A stretch of DNA of 64,000 bases from Candidatus Electrothrix communis (GTDB lineage Bacteria > Desulfobacterota > Desulfobulbia > Desulfobulbales > Desulfobulbaceae), in assembly GCA_030644725.1 (NCBI GenBank), contig CP130629.1, positions 1,652,795-1,716,794 on the forward strand. Direction: 5' to 3'. Below the pieces are notes generated by a model. The model did not search any database and was not told where the DNA came from. It was given only the letters and a program-made list of their open reading frames with translations. This document shows, piece by piece, positions 56,976-64,000 of the stretch; the stretch's first letter is position 1, and each line of letters begins with the position of its first letter. The translations under genes were made by a program, and so were the position numbers.

Positions 56976-57266
56976 CAACGCACCTTAAGTATAATAACAC
57001 AGTTTGGTAAATAATTTTCAGTTCAGCAGCTTGAACACGTTAGTCTAAACGACCTGCATGTCATATGTATATAATTTTAGTTAGTTACAATCGAACGATT
57101 GGTACAGCGATCTTTAATAAAAAAAATAAAACTTGATCAGCCATATGTACAAAAAAATATACTGCAATTATGGAACAATCGACATTCAATTTGTCAAATA
57201 TTTTTTTGAAAATAAATAAAATATTTAAAAACAAGGAGTAAGGTGAAAAGAAAATTTTAAGCGCAA

Positions 57267-57286
57267 TTGGCACGATTCTGGTATAA
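57267..57286 (+). promoter_or_regulatory. Sigma-54-like promoter
   Basis: ttggcacgattctggtataa resembles the -24/-12 class: TGGCAC followed by five bases and then a -12 element in which GT replaces the usual GC. It lies about 530 bp before the PilJ-like gene and upstream of the structured leader, which fits a regulated long leader transcript. The imperfect -12 keeps confidence low. Confidence 0.4.
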
Positions 57287-57480
57287 CCTTAAAGCGAAAC
57301 ATGTAACATATTAAATTTATTAAACATAATAAAGCTAACGATTAATCACCACACTGTAACACACAACAGTGTTCATGATAAACTTTTTCCCCCTAACAGG
57401 GGATATATAACAGCCGTCCTTTCTCGGGCGGTTAAACAAAACGGGCATTAATCGCCCGTTCCGTATGCATCATAATAAAC

Positions 57481-57608
57481 GGCAAACCTTAGTTAACTAA
57501 GCGGGTGCCTTACTTTCCGGTCGGAAACGGAAAGTTGATAAAGCCACAGCCGTCGCGAGGCGGTGTCGGAAAGCCACGGGTCTCCAGGAAGGAGACAGCC
57601 GGGTTGCC
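57481..57608 (+). ncRNA. Structured leader, GEMM-like riboswitch candidate
   Basis: The ends pair: ggcaaacc (57481-57488) with gggttgcc (57601-57608). The 3' half, from ggaaagccacggg to agccgggttgcc with a gtctcc/ggagac stem, matches what I recall of the P3 side of cyclic-di-GMP-I (GEMM) riboswitches in Geobacter-like bacteria. A stem capped by a GCGA (GNRA) loop lies at about 57549-57566. An extra hairpin (actttccg/cggaaagt) and the change of ACGCAAAGCC to TCGGAAAGCC do not fit the consensus. It may be a variant cyclic-dinucleotide riboswitch, another ligand-binding RNA, or a structured leader of another type. Confidence 0.5.
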
Positions 57609-57795
57609 TGCTTTTACCTGTAACCTCTATCGGGAAGTATGTTATGAAAACTCTATTCTATTCAAGTACTTTTTCACTCGTATCGGCACGTCAGCATCGC
57701 CGCCCCCCCCCAGCCTTTCGCACCGCACCGGGCTTCTCATTGATATTTCGTTCTTTCAACCTCTCCTGAAACCATAGCAATAAGCAAAAAACATC

Positions 57796-58713
57796 ATGAA
57801 GAAAAAACACTTCGGTAAAAAAGGTATCTGCCTGCCAGCCAGATACCTACTCACCCTGGCAGCCATCGCCACCTTATTTTTCTGTACAGAGGTATCGGCA
57901 AATGCATCAGCGAAAGACGTCCATGAAATAGCAGATGTCTGTATGCAGGCCAACCGCATCTTAAAGGACTATGCTCTGGTCGGCATGGGGGTAGAATATC
58001 ACGATCCGGCCAAGGATCTCAAAGAGAACCTAGAGCTTATTGAAAAGGAAATCAAGGATCTTGAAGGACATAAGCAGAATGAAAAGATAGCTACCGAGAT
58101 TCATGAGATTGAACAATCCTGGCATGCCATCAAGCCTGAATTCGAAAAAACACCGGACAAAGCAAAGATGCTTGACCTTCACGAGATGGTGGAAAAATTC
58201 ACCACTCGTTGTGAACAGGTCGCTGAAGATATTGCCAAAGACACTGGTATTAAGGGTGAGCATGATGTGGTGCTGGTGGCCGAGCTGGGCATGGAGTCGC
58301 AACGTCTGGCTGCAATCTACCTGATGAAAGCCTGGGGCGTAACCACCCCTAATTATGTTGAAGAGGTTCAAGAGGTTGTTGACCAAACCGAGAAGATATA
58401 CAAAGAACTTTTCGAAGCGGATGAGAAACTTGTTTCCAAGGAAATTAAGGACCAGCTGAAAAAGGTTGAAAAGGACTTTATTGCCTTCAGCGTTATGGCA
58501 ACCAGCACAACAGGACGCTTCATGCCTTCAGCTGCTGAGAAAATGGCGACAAAAATTTTCAAGGCCCTGCGCGTGATACTGGATAAAGAGCAAAAACTGG
58601 TTGAGGGGACTGTGTCTGGATATTTCACCCCGATCGCTGACGAAAAAACAGCTGGAGAAATCTTTCGAGTAATCACTGGAATTGTACACGGAGAGGGAGG
58701 TATCAAATCATGA
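57796..58713 (+). CDS. Periplasmic PilJ-like protein A, copy 1
   Basis: Exported protein of 305 residues. Signal peptide about 1-36 (ends near VSANA). The mature part is helical with two PilJ-like units: the first around CMQANRILKDYALVGMGVEY and the second around GMESQRLAAIYLMKAWGV. Each resembles the N-terminal ligand-binding helix pair of type IV pilus chemoreceptors and NarX-like sensors. No transmembrane or signalling domain is attached. It is the first gene after the GEMM-like leader and overlaps the B gene by ATGA. A second A+B copy follows. Probable role: periplasmic sensor or ligand carrier for a chemosensory or motility pathway, inferred only. Confidence 0.7.
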   Translation: MKKKHFGKKGICLPARYLLTLAAIATLFFCTEVSANASAKDVHEIADVCMQANRILKDYALVGMGVEYHDPAKDLKENLELIEKEIKDLEGHKQNEKIATEIHEIEQSWHAIKPEFEKTPDKAKMLDLHEMVEKFTTRCEQVAEDIAKDTGIKGEHDVVLVAELGMESQRLAAIYLMKAWGVTTPNYVEEVQEVVDQTEKIYKELFEADEKLVSKEIKDQLKKVEKDFIAFSVMATSTTGRFMPSAAEKMATKIFKALRVILDKEQKLVEGTVSGYFTPIADEKTAGEIFRVITGIVHGEGGIKS

Positions 58714-59519
58714 AATTTGCAGCCATTAAGACATTGAAGTATGTAACCGCAGGTATGCTCTGCGCATTATATTTTTCCCCGGCATTTGCTGCTGATATGG
58801 GCCATGCATTACTAACAGCAGAGGCAGCTGAAAATATTAAATTTTCCAGCCAAACGATAACCAAAGCGTATTTTTATAAACAACAAGGGGTCCGCCCGGA
58901 CCATGCTGCTGATGATTTGAAAAAAAGCCTTGCCCTTCTCCAGAAGGACTTGCTCATAATCCAAGATGGCCTGAGCAAAGGAACGAAGGAAGAAAAAAAC
59001 ATTGTGGTTTTCCTTGAATATTCCTTAGAGGAACTGCATAACATTGTCGACAAACCTTTCAGTAAACAAAATGGCGCATTGATGATCGACTACAGTGAAT
59101 CATTACTGGAGGGAGCTGAATTCATTGCTAAGCAGCATATACGTAAGGATGATCCCGAGCAAGCCATGCTTATTGCTGTTGAAGAGCAGCTTTTTCTTCT
59201 CGAAAGAATTAACAAATTCTATATTGCCTACCAGGCAGGCTTTAGAAATTACAATAATGTGGTGCAACTGAAGCAGGCTGTGCATGATTTTGAGACCACA
59301 ATGACGAAAATCAATGCATACAGCAAATACTCGGACGCGGTCCTGACCAACCGAAATAAGATCAATGAGTTCTGGCCAGTTGCCAAAGAATTTTTTATTG
59401 ATATCCAAAAAGGTGCTTTGCCAGTCATTGTCCTGGCCTCAGTTGAAAAGCTGGAACACGAGCTGACGGTTTTGGAAGATTTCCATCATAACAAGGCGAG
59501 TTCGGACAAGAAAAGGTAA
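58710..59519 (+). CDS. Periplasmic PilJ-like protein B, copy 1
   Basis: Exported 269-residue partner of protein A. Signal peptide about 1-27 (ends near AFAAD). The mature helical region has AAENIKFSSQTITKAYFYKQ and GALMIDYSESLLEGAEFIAK, a diverged PilJ-like layout. A Lys-rich C-terminus ends the protein. It overlaps gene A by four bases (ATGA), so both are translated together and probably form a complex. Copy 2 (60574) shares most of its sequence. No ligand is assigned. Confidence 0.65.
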   Translation: MKFAAIKTLKYVTAGMLCALYFSPAFAADMGHALLTAEAAENIKFSSQTITKAYFYKQQGVRPDHAADDLKKSLALLQKDLLIIQDGLSKGTKEEKNIVVFLEYSLEELHNIVDKPFSKQNGALMIDYSESLLEGAEFIAKQHIRKDDPEQAMLIAVEEQLFLLERINKFYIAYQAGFRNYNNVVQLKQAVHDFETTMTKINAYSKYSDAVLTNRNKINEFWPVAKEFFIDIQKGALPVIVLASVEKLEHELTVLEDFHHNKASSDKKR

Positions 59520-59543
59520 AAATGGTGGATAAACCGTCAACTT

Positions 59544-59600
59544 ACTTTCATATAAACACCCATCCCACCCCTCTGGGGTGGGACAACAAAATATGAAAGT
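59544..59600 (+). promoter_or_regulatory. Long hairpin between the two PilJ-like modules
   Basis: A 10-bp outer stem (actttcatat with atatgaaagt) encloses an inner tcccacccc/ggggtggga stem at 59563-59583. No T-run follows, so it is likelier an mRNA-processing or stability hairpin that separates the two modules than a terminator. Transcription may read through into copy 2. Confidence 0.55.
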
Positions 59601-59659
59601 TCGCTAGGTGACCTGAAATACGTTACCCCGCACTTTCAAATAAAAGGAGACAAGAAATT

Positions 59660-60577
59660 ATGCAACGAAAACAAACCTGTAAAAAACGCTTCTCTTTGGC
59701 AGCCAGATACCTCCTGACCTTAACAGCCTTCACAACCCTGTTTTTCTGTACAGAGGTATCGGCAAATGCATCAGCGAAAGACGTCCATGAAATGGCTGAT
59801 ATCTGTATGCAGGCTAACCGCATCTTAAAGGATTATGCTCTGGTCGGCATGGGGGTAGAGTATCACGATCCGGCCAAAGATCTCAAAGAAAACCTAGAGC
59901 TTATTGAAAAGGAAATCAAGGATCTTGAAGGACATAAGCAGAATGAAAAAATAGCTGCTGAGATTCATGAAATTGAACAATCCTGGCATGCCATCAAGCC
60001 TGAATTTGAGAAAACGCCGGAGAAATCAAAAATGCACGATCTCCGGGTGATGGTAGAAAAATTTACCACTCGTTGTGAACAGGTTGCTGAAGATATTGCT
60101 AAAGATACCGGTATAAAAGGAGAGCATAATGTCGTCCTTGTCGCCGAGCTGGGCATGGAGTCACAACGACTGGCTGCTCTTTACCTGATAAAGGCATGGG
60201 GAGTGGATGATCCTGACTACGAAGAAGAGGTCAAAGAGGTCGTTGACCAAACCGAGAAGATATACAAAGAGCTTCTTGAGGCAGATGAAAAACTTGTCTC
60301 TAAGGAGATCAAGGAGCTGCTGCAAAAGGTTGAGAAAGACTTCATCGCCTTCAGTGTTATGGCGACCAGCGAAACAGGACGCTTCATGCCTTCAGCTGCT
60401 GAAAAAATGGCGTCAAAAATTTTCAAGGCACTTCGTGACATCCTTAAGAAGGAACAGAAACTGGTTGAGGGGACGGTGTCTGGGTATTTCACCCCTATTG
60501 CTGATGAAAAAACAGCAGGAGAAATCTTTAGAGCAATTACCGGAATTGTATGTGTAGAAGGAGAGATTAAATCATGA
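59660..60577 (+). CDS. Periplasmic PilJ-like protein A, copy 2
   Basis: A 305-residue paralogue of the gene at 57796, identical over most of its length, with the same two PilJ-like units (QANRILKDYALVGMGVEY and SQRLAALYLIKAWGVDD). Strong aaggaga precedes the ATG. Differences are concentrated in the signal peptide and in the segments around residue 120 and 195-225. The DNA is also close to copy 1 (for example 59746-59792 against 57886-57932), which points to recent tandem duplication or gene conversion. Overlaps the B copy by ATGA. Confidence 0.7.
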   Translation: MQRKQTCKKRFSLAARYLLTLTAFTTLFFCTEVSANASAKDVHEMADICMQANRILKDYALVGMGVEYHDPAKDLKENLELIEKEIKDLEGHKQNEKIAAEIHEIEQSWHAIKPEFEKTPEKSKMHDLRVMVEKFTTRCEQVAEDIAKDTGIKGEHNVVLVAELGMESQRLAALYLIKAWGVDDPDYEEEVKEVVDQTEKIYKELLEADEKLVSKEIKELLQKVEKDFIAFSVMATSETGRFMPSAAEKMASKIFKALRDILKKEQKLVEGTVSGYFTPIADEKTAGEIFRAITGIVCVEGEIKS

Positions 60578-61374
60578 AATTGGCATGTATGAATAGATTA
60601 AATATAGTAACAGCAGCTTTTATATGTACCCTGTACTTCACCTCTGCAAATGCGGGAGAAAAAAAGCATGATCTGCTTCTCCTGGAGGCAGCAGAGAATA
60701 TTGAATTTAACAGCCAACAGGTTGCCAAGGCGTATTTTTACAAACAACAAGGGGTCCGCCCAGATCATGCGGCCGAAGATCTCAAAAGAGGCCTTGCCCT
60801 GCTCCAAGATAATGTCATCGTCATTCAGAATGGCGTTGGCAAAGATAAGAAAGAAAAGAATATAGCCGTTTTTCTTGAATATACCATGAATGAAATGAAA
60901 GACATCGTGGTCAAGCCCTATAGTAGGGAAAACGGAGCGTTGATGATTGACTATAGTGAATCGCTGCTGGAGGGCGCTGAATTTATAATAAAACCACATA
61001 GGAATAAAGGGGATGCCGAAGAAACAATGCTGGTTGCAGTGGAATATTCGCTTTTTCTCCTGGAGCGTATCAATAAATTCTATATTGCCTATCAGGCTGG
61101 CTTTAGAGATTACAACAACGTGATTCAGCTGAAACAGGCTGTTCAGGACTTTGAAACGAAGCAGGCCCAAATTAATGCCTATACCAAGTACTCGGGCAGT
61201 ACTTTATCTAGTAGAAATAAAATCAATGAGTTCTGGCCGGTCGCTAAGGAATTTTTCGTTGATGTTCAAAAAGGAGCATTGCCGGTGATTGTTTTGGCCT
61301 CTGTTGAAAAACTGGAAAAGGAACTGAGAGTTCTAGAAGACTATCACCATAAAAAAACAAAGGGTGACAAGTAA
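60574..61374 (+). CDS. Periplasmic PilJ-like protein B, copy 2
   Basis: A 266-residue paralogue of the gene at 58710. Signal peptide about 1-27. Shared cores are KAYFYKQQGVRPDHAA, GALMIDYSESLLEGAEFI, ERINKFYIAYQAGF and RNKINEFWPVAKEFF. The termini and the region around residues 75-125 have diverged more than in the A pair. It overlaps A copy 2 by four bases. The stop is followed by a terminator hairpin at 61381. Confidence 0.65.
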   Translation: MKLACMNRLNIVTAAFICTLYFTSANAGEKKHDLLLLEAAENIEFNSQQVAKAYFYKQQGVRPDHAAEDLKRGLALLQDNVIVIQNGVGKDKKEKNIAVFLEYTMNEMKDIVVKPYSRENGALMIDYSESLLEGAEFIIKPHRNKGDAEETMLVAVEYSLFLLERINKFYIAYQAGFRDYNNVIQLKQAVQDFETKQAQINAYTKYSGSTLSSRNKINEFWPVAKEFFVDVQKGALPVIVLASVEKLEKELRVLEDYHHKKTKGDK

Positions 61375-61380
61375 CACAAG

Positions 61381-61402
61381 GGGGTAATCCATGAATTACC
61401 CC
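61381..61402 (+). terminator. Terminator hairpin of the PilJ-like operon
   Basis: ggggtaat (61381-61388) pairs perfectly with attacccc (61395-61402) seven bases after the last stop. The downstream bases are pyrimidine-rich, though not a clean T-run. Confidence 0.6.
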
Positions 61403-61569
61403 TCCCTCTCCAAGTCTCCACCGTTTTTTCCACCCCCCTTCTTATAGTCATTACTCCGGGCAGACACCCAGGTGTCTGCCCGTACCTCTGCATACAGAAA
61501 ACAGACAATGCAGGGGGCGCGGCATAAGGCCTTCTCCAGAAATAAAATTCCCTCTTAAGATACAGCGCC

Positions 61570-61636
61570 GTAGGGGCAAGGTCCCTGTGCCTGCCCGTTT
61601 ATATACGGCACGGAACCCGTTCCAGGGCGAACACAG
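61570..61636. repeat. GTAGGGG compound repeat, second long form
   Basis: gtaggggcaaggtccctgtg followed by cctgcccg and a ccagggcgaacacag segment. It matches the layout of the unit at 48274 but lacks the closing cccctac half. Confidence 0.75.
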
Positions 61637-61753
61637 CATAAGAGGACAAGGCCTTTCTTATTGGATCCATTAGTAGGCGGGATTTTGAAGGAACAAAACC
61701 AATAAGTTTCCCGTACTTCAAAAGACAGAAGGTTTCTCCCCCAAAATATTCGC

Positions 61754-61789
61754 AAAAAAAAAGCTCTACCGGTATTCTTCCGGTAGAGC
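61754..61789 (-). terminator. Intrinsic terminator of the two-CW gene
   Basis: On the minus strand a perfect gctctaccgg/ccggtagagc stem is followed by a run of nine T (61754-61762 as A on the plus strand). It is a classic terminator for the leftward gene ending at 61836. Confidence 0.85.
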
Positions 61790-61835
61790 CTCTCAATCGG
61801 TAAAACCAGTTACCGTCGATTTGCAAGCCCGTCAG

Positions 61836-62150
61836 TCATTTTTTCTGTCGCATCTCTTTCAAAATGGATAATCCGATCTTGAAATCCGGTTCCTCCTCCC
61901 GCTTCACTATGGCGTAAAAATCACATTTTTGGCAGTCACCACTGAACTTCTCTATATAAGAGCCTTGGGCCTTTGCTCCCTTACATAAGGTCCCGGAAAC
62001 CACCCAGCAGCAGCGCCCACCGTTTTCGCCATCATGAATCCCGTCTGCCTTCCCCTCTTCAGCAGCAGGACAGATACCGAACTCATCAGCCTTTATTCCA
62101 CCAGGCTCCCGCCCGCATTTTTTCACTTCCCAGCAATTTTGCTTTTTCAT
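61836..62150 (-). CDS. Cys-rich two-CW domain protein
   Basis: Small cytoplasmic protein of 104 residues. ATG 62150 is used, with ggaagac upstream; an earlier frame start adds eight residues. The KKQNCWEVKKCGREPGG opening, the GICPAAEEGK loop and GRCCWVVSGTLCKG with the later CQKCDF pair are the two-CW/Cys-rich module found next to, or fused to, chemoreceptors and sensor kinases in delta-type bacteria. Nine cysteines suggest a metal or haem-free redox centre. It lies 184 bases downstream of the binding-protein gene and may serve the chemoreceptor at the window end. Confidence 0.75.
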   Translation of the reverse strand: MKKQNCWEVKKCGREPGGIKADEFGICPAAEEGKADGIHDGENGGRCCWVVSGTLCKGAKAQGSYIEKFSGDCQKCDFYAIVKREEEPDFKIGLSILKEMRQKK

Positions 62151-62194
62151 TTTATTGTCTTCCTTTTTTAACAATCTTATTCCTTCTAAAAAAC

Positions 62195-62223
62195 AAAAAC
62201 CGATCTCAAAGGAGTCGGTTTTT
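62195..62223 (-). terminator. Terminator of the LivJ-like gene
   Basis: aaaaaccga pairs with tcggttttt around an 11-base loop. On the minus strand a T-run follows, so it can end the gene that stops at 62334. It can also act on the plus strand. Confidence 0.65.
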
Positions 62224-62333
62224 TAATGTCATACGTGTCATTTCAGCGTTGCTGCCCCTGGTATCTAAAAAAAACTCCTATCCAGGCAAATACTTACAAG
62301 TTAACGCCGTAAGTTAGATATCTAACGTAGAGG

Positions 62334-63539
62334 TCATTTCTCTGGCGATACAGGAGATAGCGTATCAACAACGGTGAACCGAACCTTCTCATCGGTTTTA
62401 TCAACCTTGGTTAAATAAACCGCATCGGCACCTCGATGGTCATCCTTTCCAAAGGAGACCTCTATTCCTCCAGCATCATATTTCGACATTGCCTCAATCG
62501 AATCTTTCAGAGCTGCTGTTGTCACCTCACCTTTAATGCCTGCAAGAGCCTGATGGAATATCTTGGCACTGAGGTATCCTTCCAGGCTGGCAAAGCCGTA
62601 TTCACCAGAGCCCATATCCTGCTGATACTGTTTCACCAGTGGAAGACTGTTATCCCAAGGATCTGGAACAACCTGGCTGATATAGACATTATCTGTCTTT
62701 ATCAACCGATCAACTAAAGAGGTTGAACCGACAAAAGAGATATTGAGCATGGGAACGTTAAAGCCTATTTTATGCCATTGGTTAATAGCCAACGCACAGG
62801 GTCTACTTCCTCCCACCAAGATAACCGCGTCCACAGCATGACCCCTGACTTGGCGGACAGCTCCACCCACCGAAACCGTATTTCTCCGATAATTCGGTAC
62901 ACTCTTCCAGAACTCATTCCACTCATCCATCGAGCTTTCATCACCAGGTACTTTGGGTATCGGAGGAACGATATTAACCCCTTTAATCTTCTCCTGGGCC
63001 TGCACAACAGCGCGTACCCCGGCCATTCCAAAGGAATCCCGCTGCACAAAAAGACCAATCCGTGTAATTTTCAGATCCTCTTTCAGATGCCGAATCATAT
63101 TTTCAATTTCAGCATCATAACTGGCACGTACAGCAAAGGAATAGGGATTTTCCTGAGCATCGCTTAAAAAACTCGCCCCGGTAAAAGGGGCAAAGAATAA
63201 GACTTCATTTTCCATTGCCAAAGGAAGAGCATCCTTTGATGTCGGGGTACCCACGTAGCCGAACAGTACATCAATTCCTTCCTTAAGAAAGGTTTCTGTA
63301 TTTTCAACAGAACGGATCGGTTCATAGCCGTCATCTTTTACCAGCAGCTCCACCTCATCACCAGCATGTGCATTTAGATAGGACATTGCCCCATTATGTA
63401 CCTGCTGCCCGAGAAATGATGCAGGACCGGTAAGCGCACAGGACTGACCGAGCTTGACTGCGGCATCACTCTGTCCGGGTAAAACAGTCGCAAGGCACAG
63501 GCAGCAGCCCCACAGAATACTCCTTCTGTTTTTCTTCAT
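62334..63539 (-). CDS. LivJ-type periplasmic binding protein
   Basis: Exported protein of 401 residues with a signal peptide (about 1-26, ending near SDAAV). The Peripla_BP_6 fold is shown by VKLGQSCALTGPASFLGQQV, a YEPIRSVENTETFLKEG loop, FGYVGTPTSKDALPLAMEN and GYLSAKIFHQALAGI. No permease or ATPase genes accompany it; a chemoreceptor gene lies directly upstream. Therefore it may deliver a ligand (amino acid, amide or organic acid) to a chemoreceptor instead of a transporter. This is inferred from order. Confidence 0.85.
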   Translation of the reverse strand: MKKNRRSILWGCCLCLATVLPGQSDAAVKLGQSCALTGPASFLGQQVHNGAMSYLNAHAGDEVELLVKDDGYEPIRSVENTETFLKEGIDVLFGYVGTPTSKDALPLAMENEVLFFAPFTGASFLSDAQENPYSFAVRASYDAEIENMIRHLKEDLKITRIGLFVQRDSFGMAGVRAVVQAQEKIKGVNIVPPIPKVPGDESSMDEWNEFWKSVPNYRRNTVSVGGAVRQVRGHAVDAVILVGGSRPCALAINQWHKIGFNVPMLNISFVGSTSLVDRLIKTDNVYISQVVPDPWDNSLPLVKQYQQDMGSGEYGFASLEGYLSAKIFHQALAGIKGEVTTAALKDSIEAMSKYDAGGIEVSFGKDDHRGADAVYLTKVDKTDEKVRFTVVDTLSPVSPEK

Positions 63540-63630
63540 TCCTTTTAACCCTTTTCAGTTGTTCAATTATCTTTTTAAACAAGTAACATATCACGCGATC
63601 TAACGGATCTTAGACATCAAGCGCGCTCGC

Positions 63631-64000
63631 TTATCCTTCCAAAACCTCAGCAGCATCATCGGCCTGTTCTTCTCCCTCAAGTTTAAAGGTGGCAACAGCC
63701 TGCAACATGTCATCGCCCATAACCGCCATTTCCTGCATGGAAACCGATGCCCCCATAGCCTCTTCAGCTGTTTCCAGACTGATACTGCCGATCTCCCCCA
63801 TTGATGTCGCTAAGATCGCAGTTGTATCTGCCTGCTGCTGAGCATCAGAGGCAACCCCTTGAATAAGCTCAAAAACCTCATTTGAACGTTCTGTAATTTC
63901 GTCCAGTCGTGCAAGAGCATTTTGGGAAAGCGTAGTACCTTGGACCACTTCTTGAATACTGGCATCCATACTGACACCTGCCTCGGTGATCTCGCCGAGA
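63631..64000 (-). CDS. Methyl-accepting chemotaxis protein, C-terminal fragment
   Basis: Partial gene: the coding frame runs off the right edge (64000). The visible 123 residues are the C-terminal cytoplasmic coiled coil of a chemoreceptor: LGEITEAGVSMDASIQEVV, then ALARLDEITERSNEVFELIQ and a Gln-rich TDTTAILATSMGEI-like methylation helix, followed by the tail FKLEGEEQADDAAEVLEG. The tail lacks a CheR-docking pentapeptide. The binding protein is 92 bases downstream on the same strand. The sensory part lies outside the window. Confidence 0.85.
   Translation of the reverse strand, partial: LGEITEAGVSMDASIQEVVQGTTLSQNALARLDEITERSNEVFELIQGVASDAQQQADTTAILATSMGEIGSISLETAEEAMGASVSMQEMAVMGDDMLQAVATFKLEGEEQADDAAEVLEG

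Larger units (their letters stand above)
56976..57795. other. Long leader and promoter region of the PilJ-like operon
   Basis: Over 800 bp without a supported protein gene. The left part is very AT-rich. A sigma-54-like element lies at 57267-57286. From about 57410 on, several hairpins occur, including aacgggc/gcccgtt (57440-57460) and the GEMM-like structured segment at 57481-57608. A 41-codon frame from 57644 follows but is not clearly coding. The first PilJ-like gene starts at 57796. Confidence 0.6.
57796..61374 (+). repeat. Tandem duplication of the A+B module
   Basis: Two copies of a two-gene unit, 57796-59519 and 59660-61374, in the same orientation and with the same ATGA coupling. The A genes are more alike than the B genes. 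The 140-bp spacer holds the long hairpin. Confidence 0.85.
61375..61835. other. Intergenic region with terminators and repeats
   Basis: About 460 bp between the PilJ-like operon and the leftward two-CW gene. From left to right it holds a terminator stem (61381-61402), a palindrome gggcagacacc/ggtgtctgccc (61458-61481), a GTAGGGG-type repeat (61570-61636) and the minus-strand terminator (61754-61789). Short open frames here cross these repeats and are not counted. Confidence 0.65.

Noticed and set aside
57505-57777. 90-codon plus-strand open frame in the leader
   Set aside because: It crosses the structured GEMM-like segment and the C9 tract and has no ribosome-binding site.
1-64000. tRNA, rRNA or replication origin
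   Set aside because: No cloverleaf-like conserved sequence, rRNA segment or DnaA-box cluster was recognised by eye; a covariance search could still find a tRNA.

Overview
The window reads as chromosomal DNA of a Gram-negative, motile, signalling-rich bacterium. Lipid A synthesis (lpxB), OmpA-type and beta-barrel outer-membrane proteins, NagZ and many periplasmic binding proteins show a two-membrane envelope. The mix of gene families (two-CW Cys-rich protein, MASE3-type kinases, phasin-like gene next to an AarF/UbiB kinase, DUF1015, PilJ-like sensors) resembles Desulfobulbaceae and other Desulfobacterota, possibly a cable-bacterium relative. That assignment is inference from family recall; no rRNA or tRNA gene was seen.

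Layout. 1-5.9 kb: an AT-rich segment with a decayed transposase (641-1531), a flippase, an exported beta-helix protein and a small MITE-like element. With the sugar-phosphate transferase (5901-7346) and asparagine synthetase (7424-9283) it looks like the end of an exopolysaccharide cluster. 9.3-16.1 kb: housekeeping and envelope genes (TerB-like, dGTPase, ClC channel, RapZ-C domain protein, phasin-like protein, UbiB-like kinase). 16.2-27.9 kb: a dense signalling block with two HisKA_2 kinases around a PstS-like binding protein, a hybrid REC-kinase-REC protein, and on the other strand a MASE3 kinase coupled to an HD-GYP regulator. lpxB follows.

29.6-46.4 kb is accessory. It holds a more GC-rich ATPase plus TPR pair, palindromic repeats, an IS66-family element with intact ends and an 8-bp target duplication that splits a small gene, a radical SAM gene, a compact five-gene locus (two binding-protein/OmpA fusions, a VWA lipoprotein, a coiled-coil membrane protein, TelA), a HicAB toxin-antitoxin pair, and a DUF4145 gene broken by a mobile element whose family I cannot name.

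46.4-56.9 kb: a nitrate/taurine/urea-type ABC transporter, DUF1015, a TrmN6-like methyltransferase, a coiled-coil beta-barrel protein, a large exported protein with a possible His/Cys peptidase-like end, and nagZ. 57-61.4 kb: a long structured leader, partly like a GEMM cyclic-dinucleotide riboswitch, precedes a tandemly duplicated two-gene module of periplasmic PilJ-like proteins. The window ends with a two-CW protein, a LivJ-type binding protein and the C-terminus of a chemoreceptor.

The best candidates for undescribed biology are the binding-protein/OmpA-VWA-TelA locus (35818-42130), the duplicated PilJ-like modules with their leader (57267-61402), and the unnamed mobile element at about 44150-45850. 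A c-di-GMP theme may link the HD-GYP regulator to the GEMM-like leader, but this is inference.
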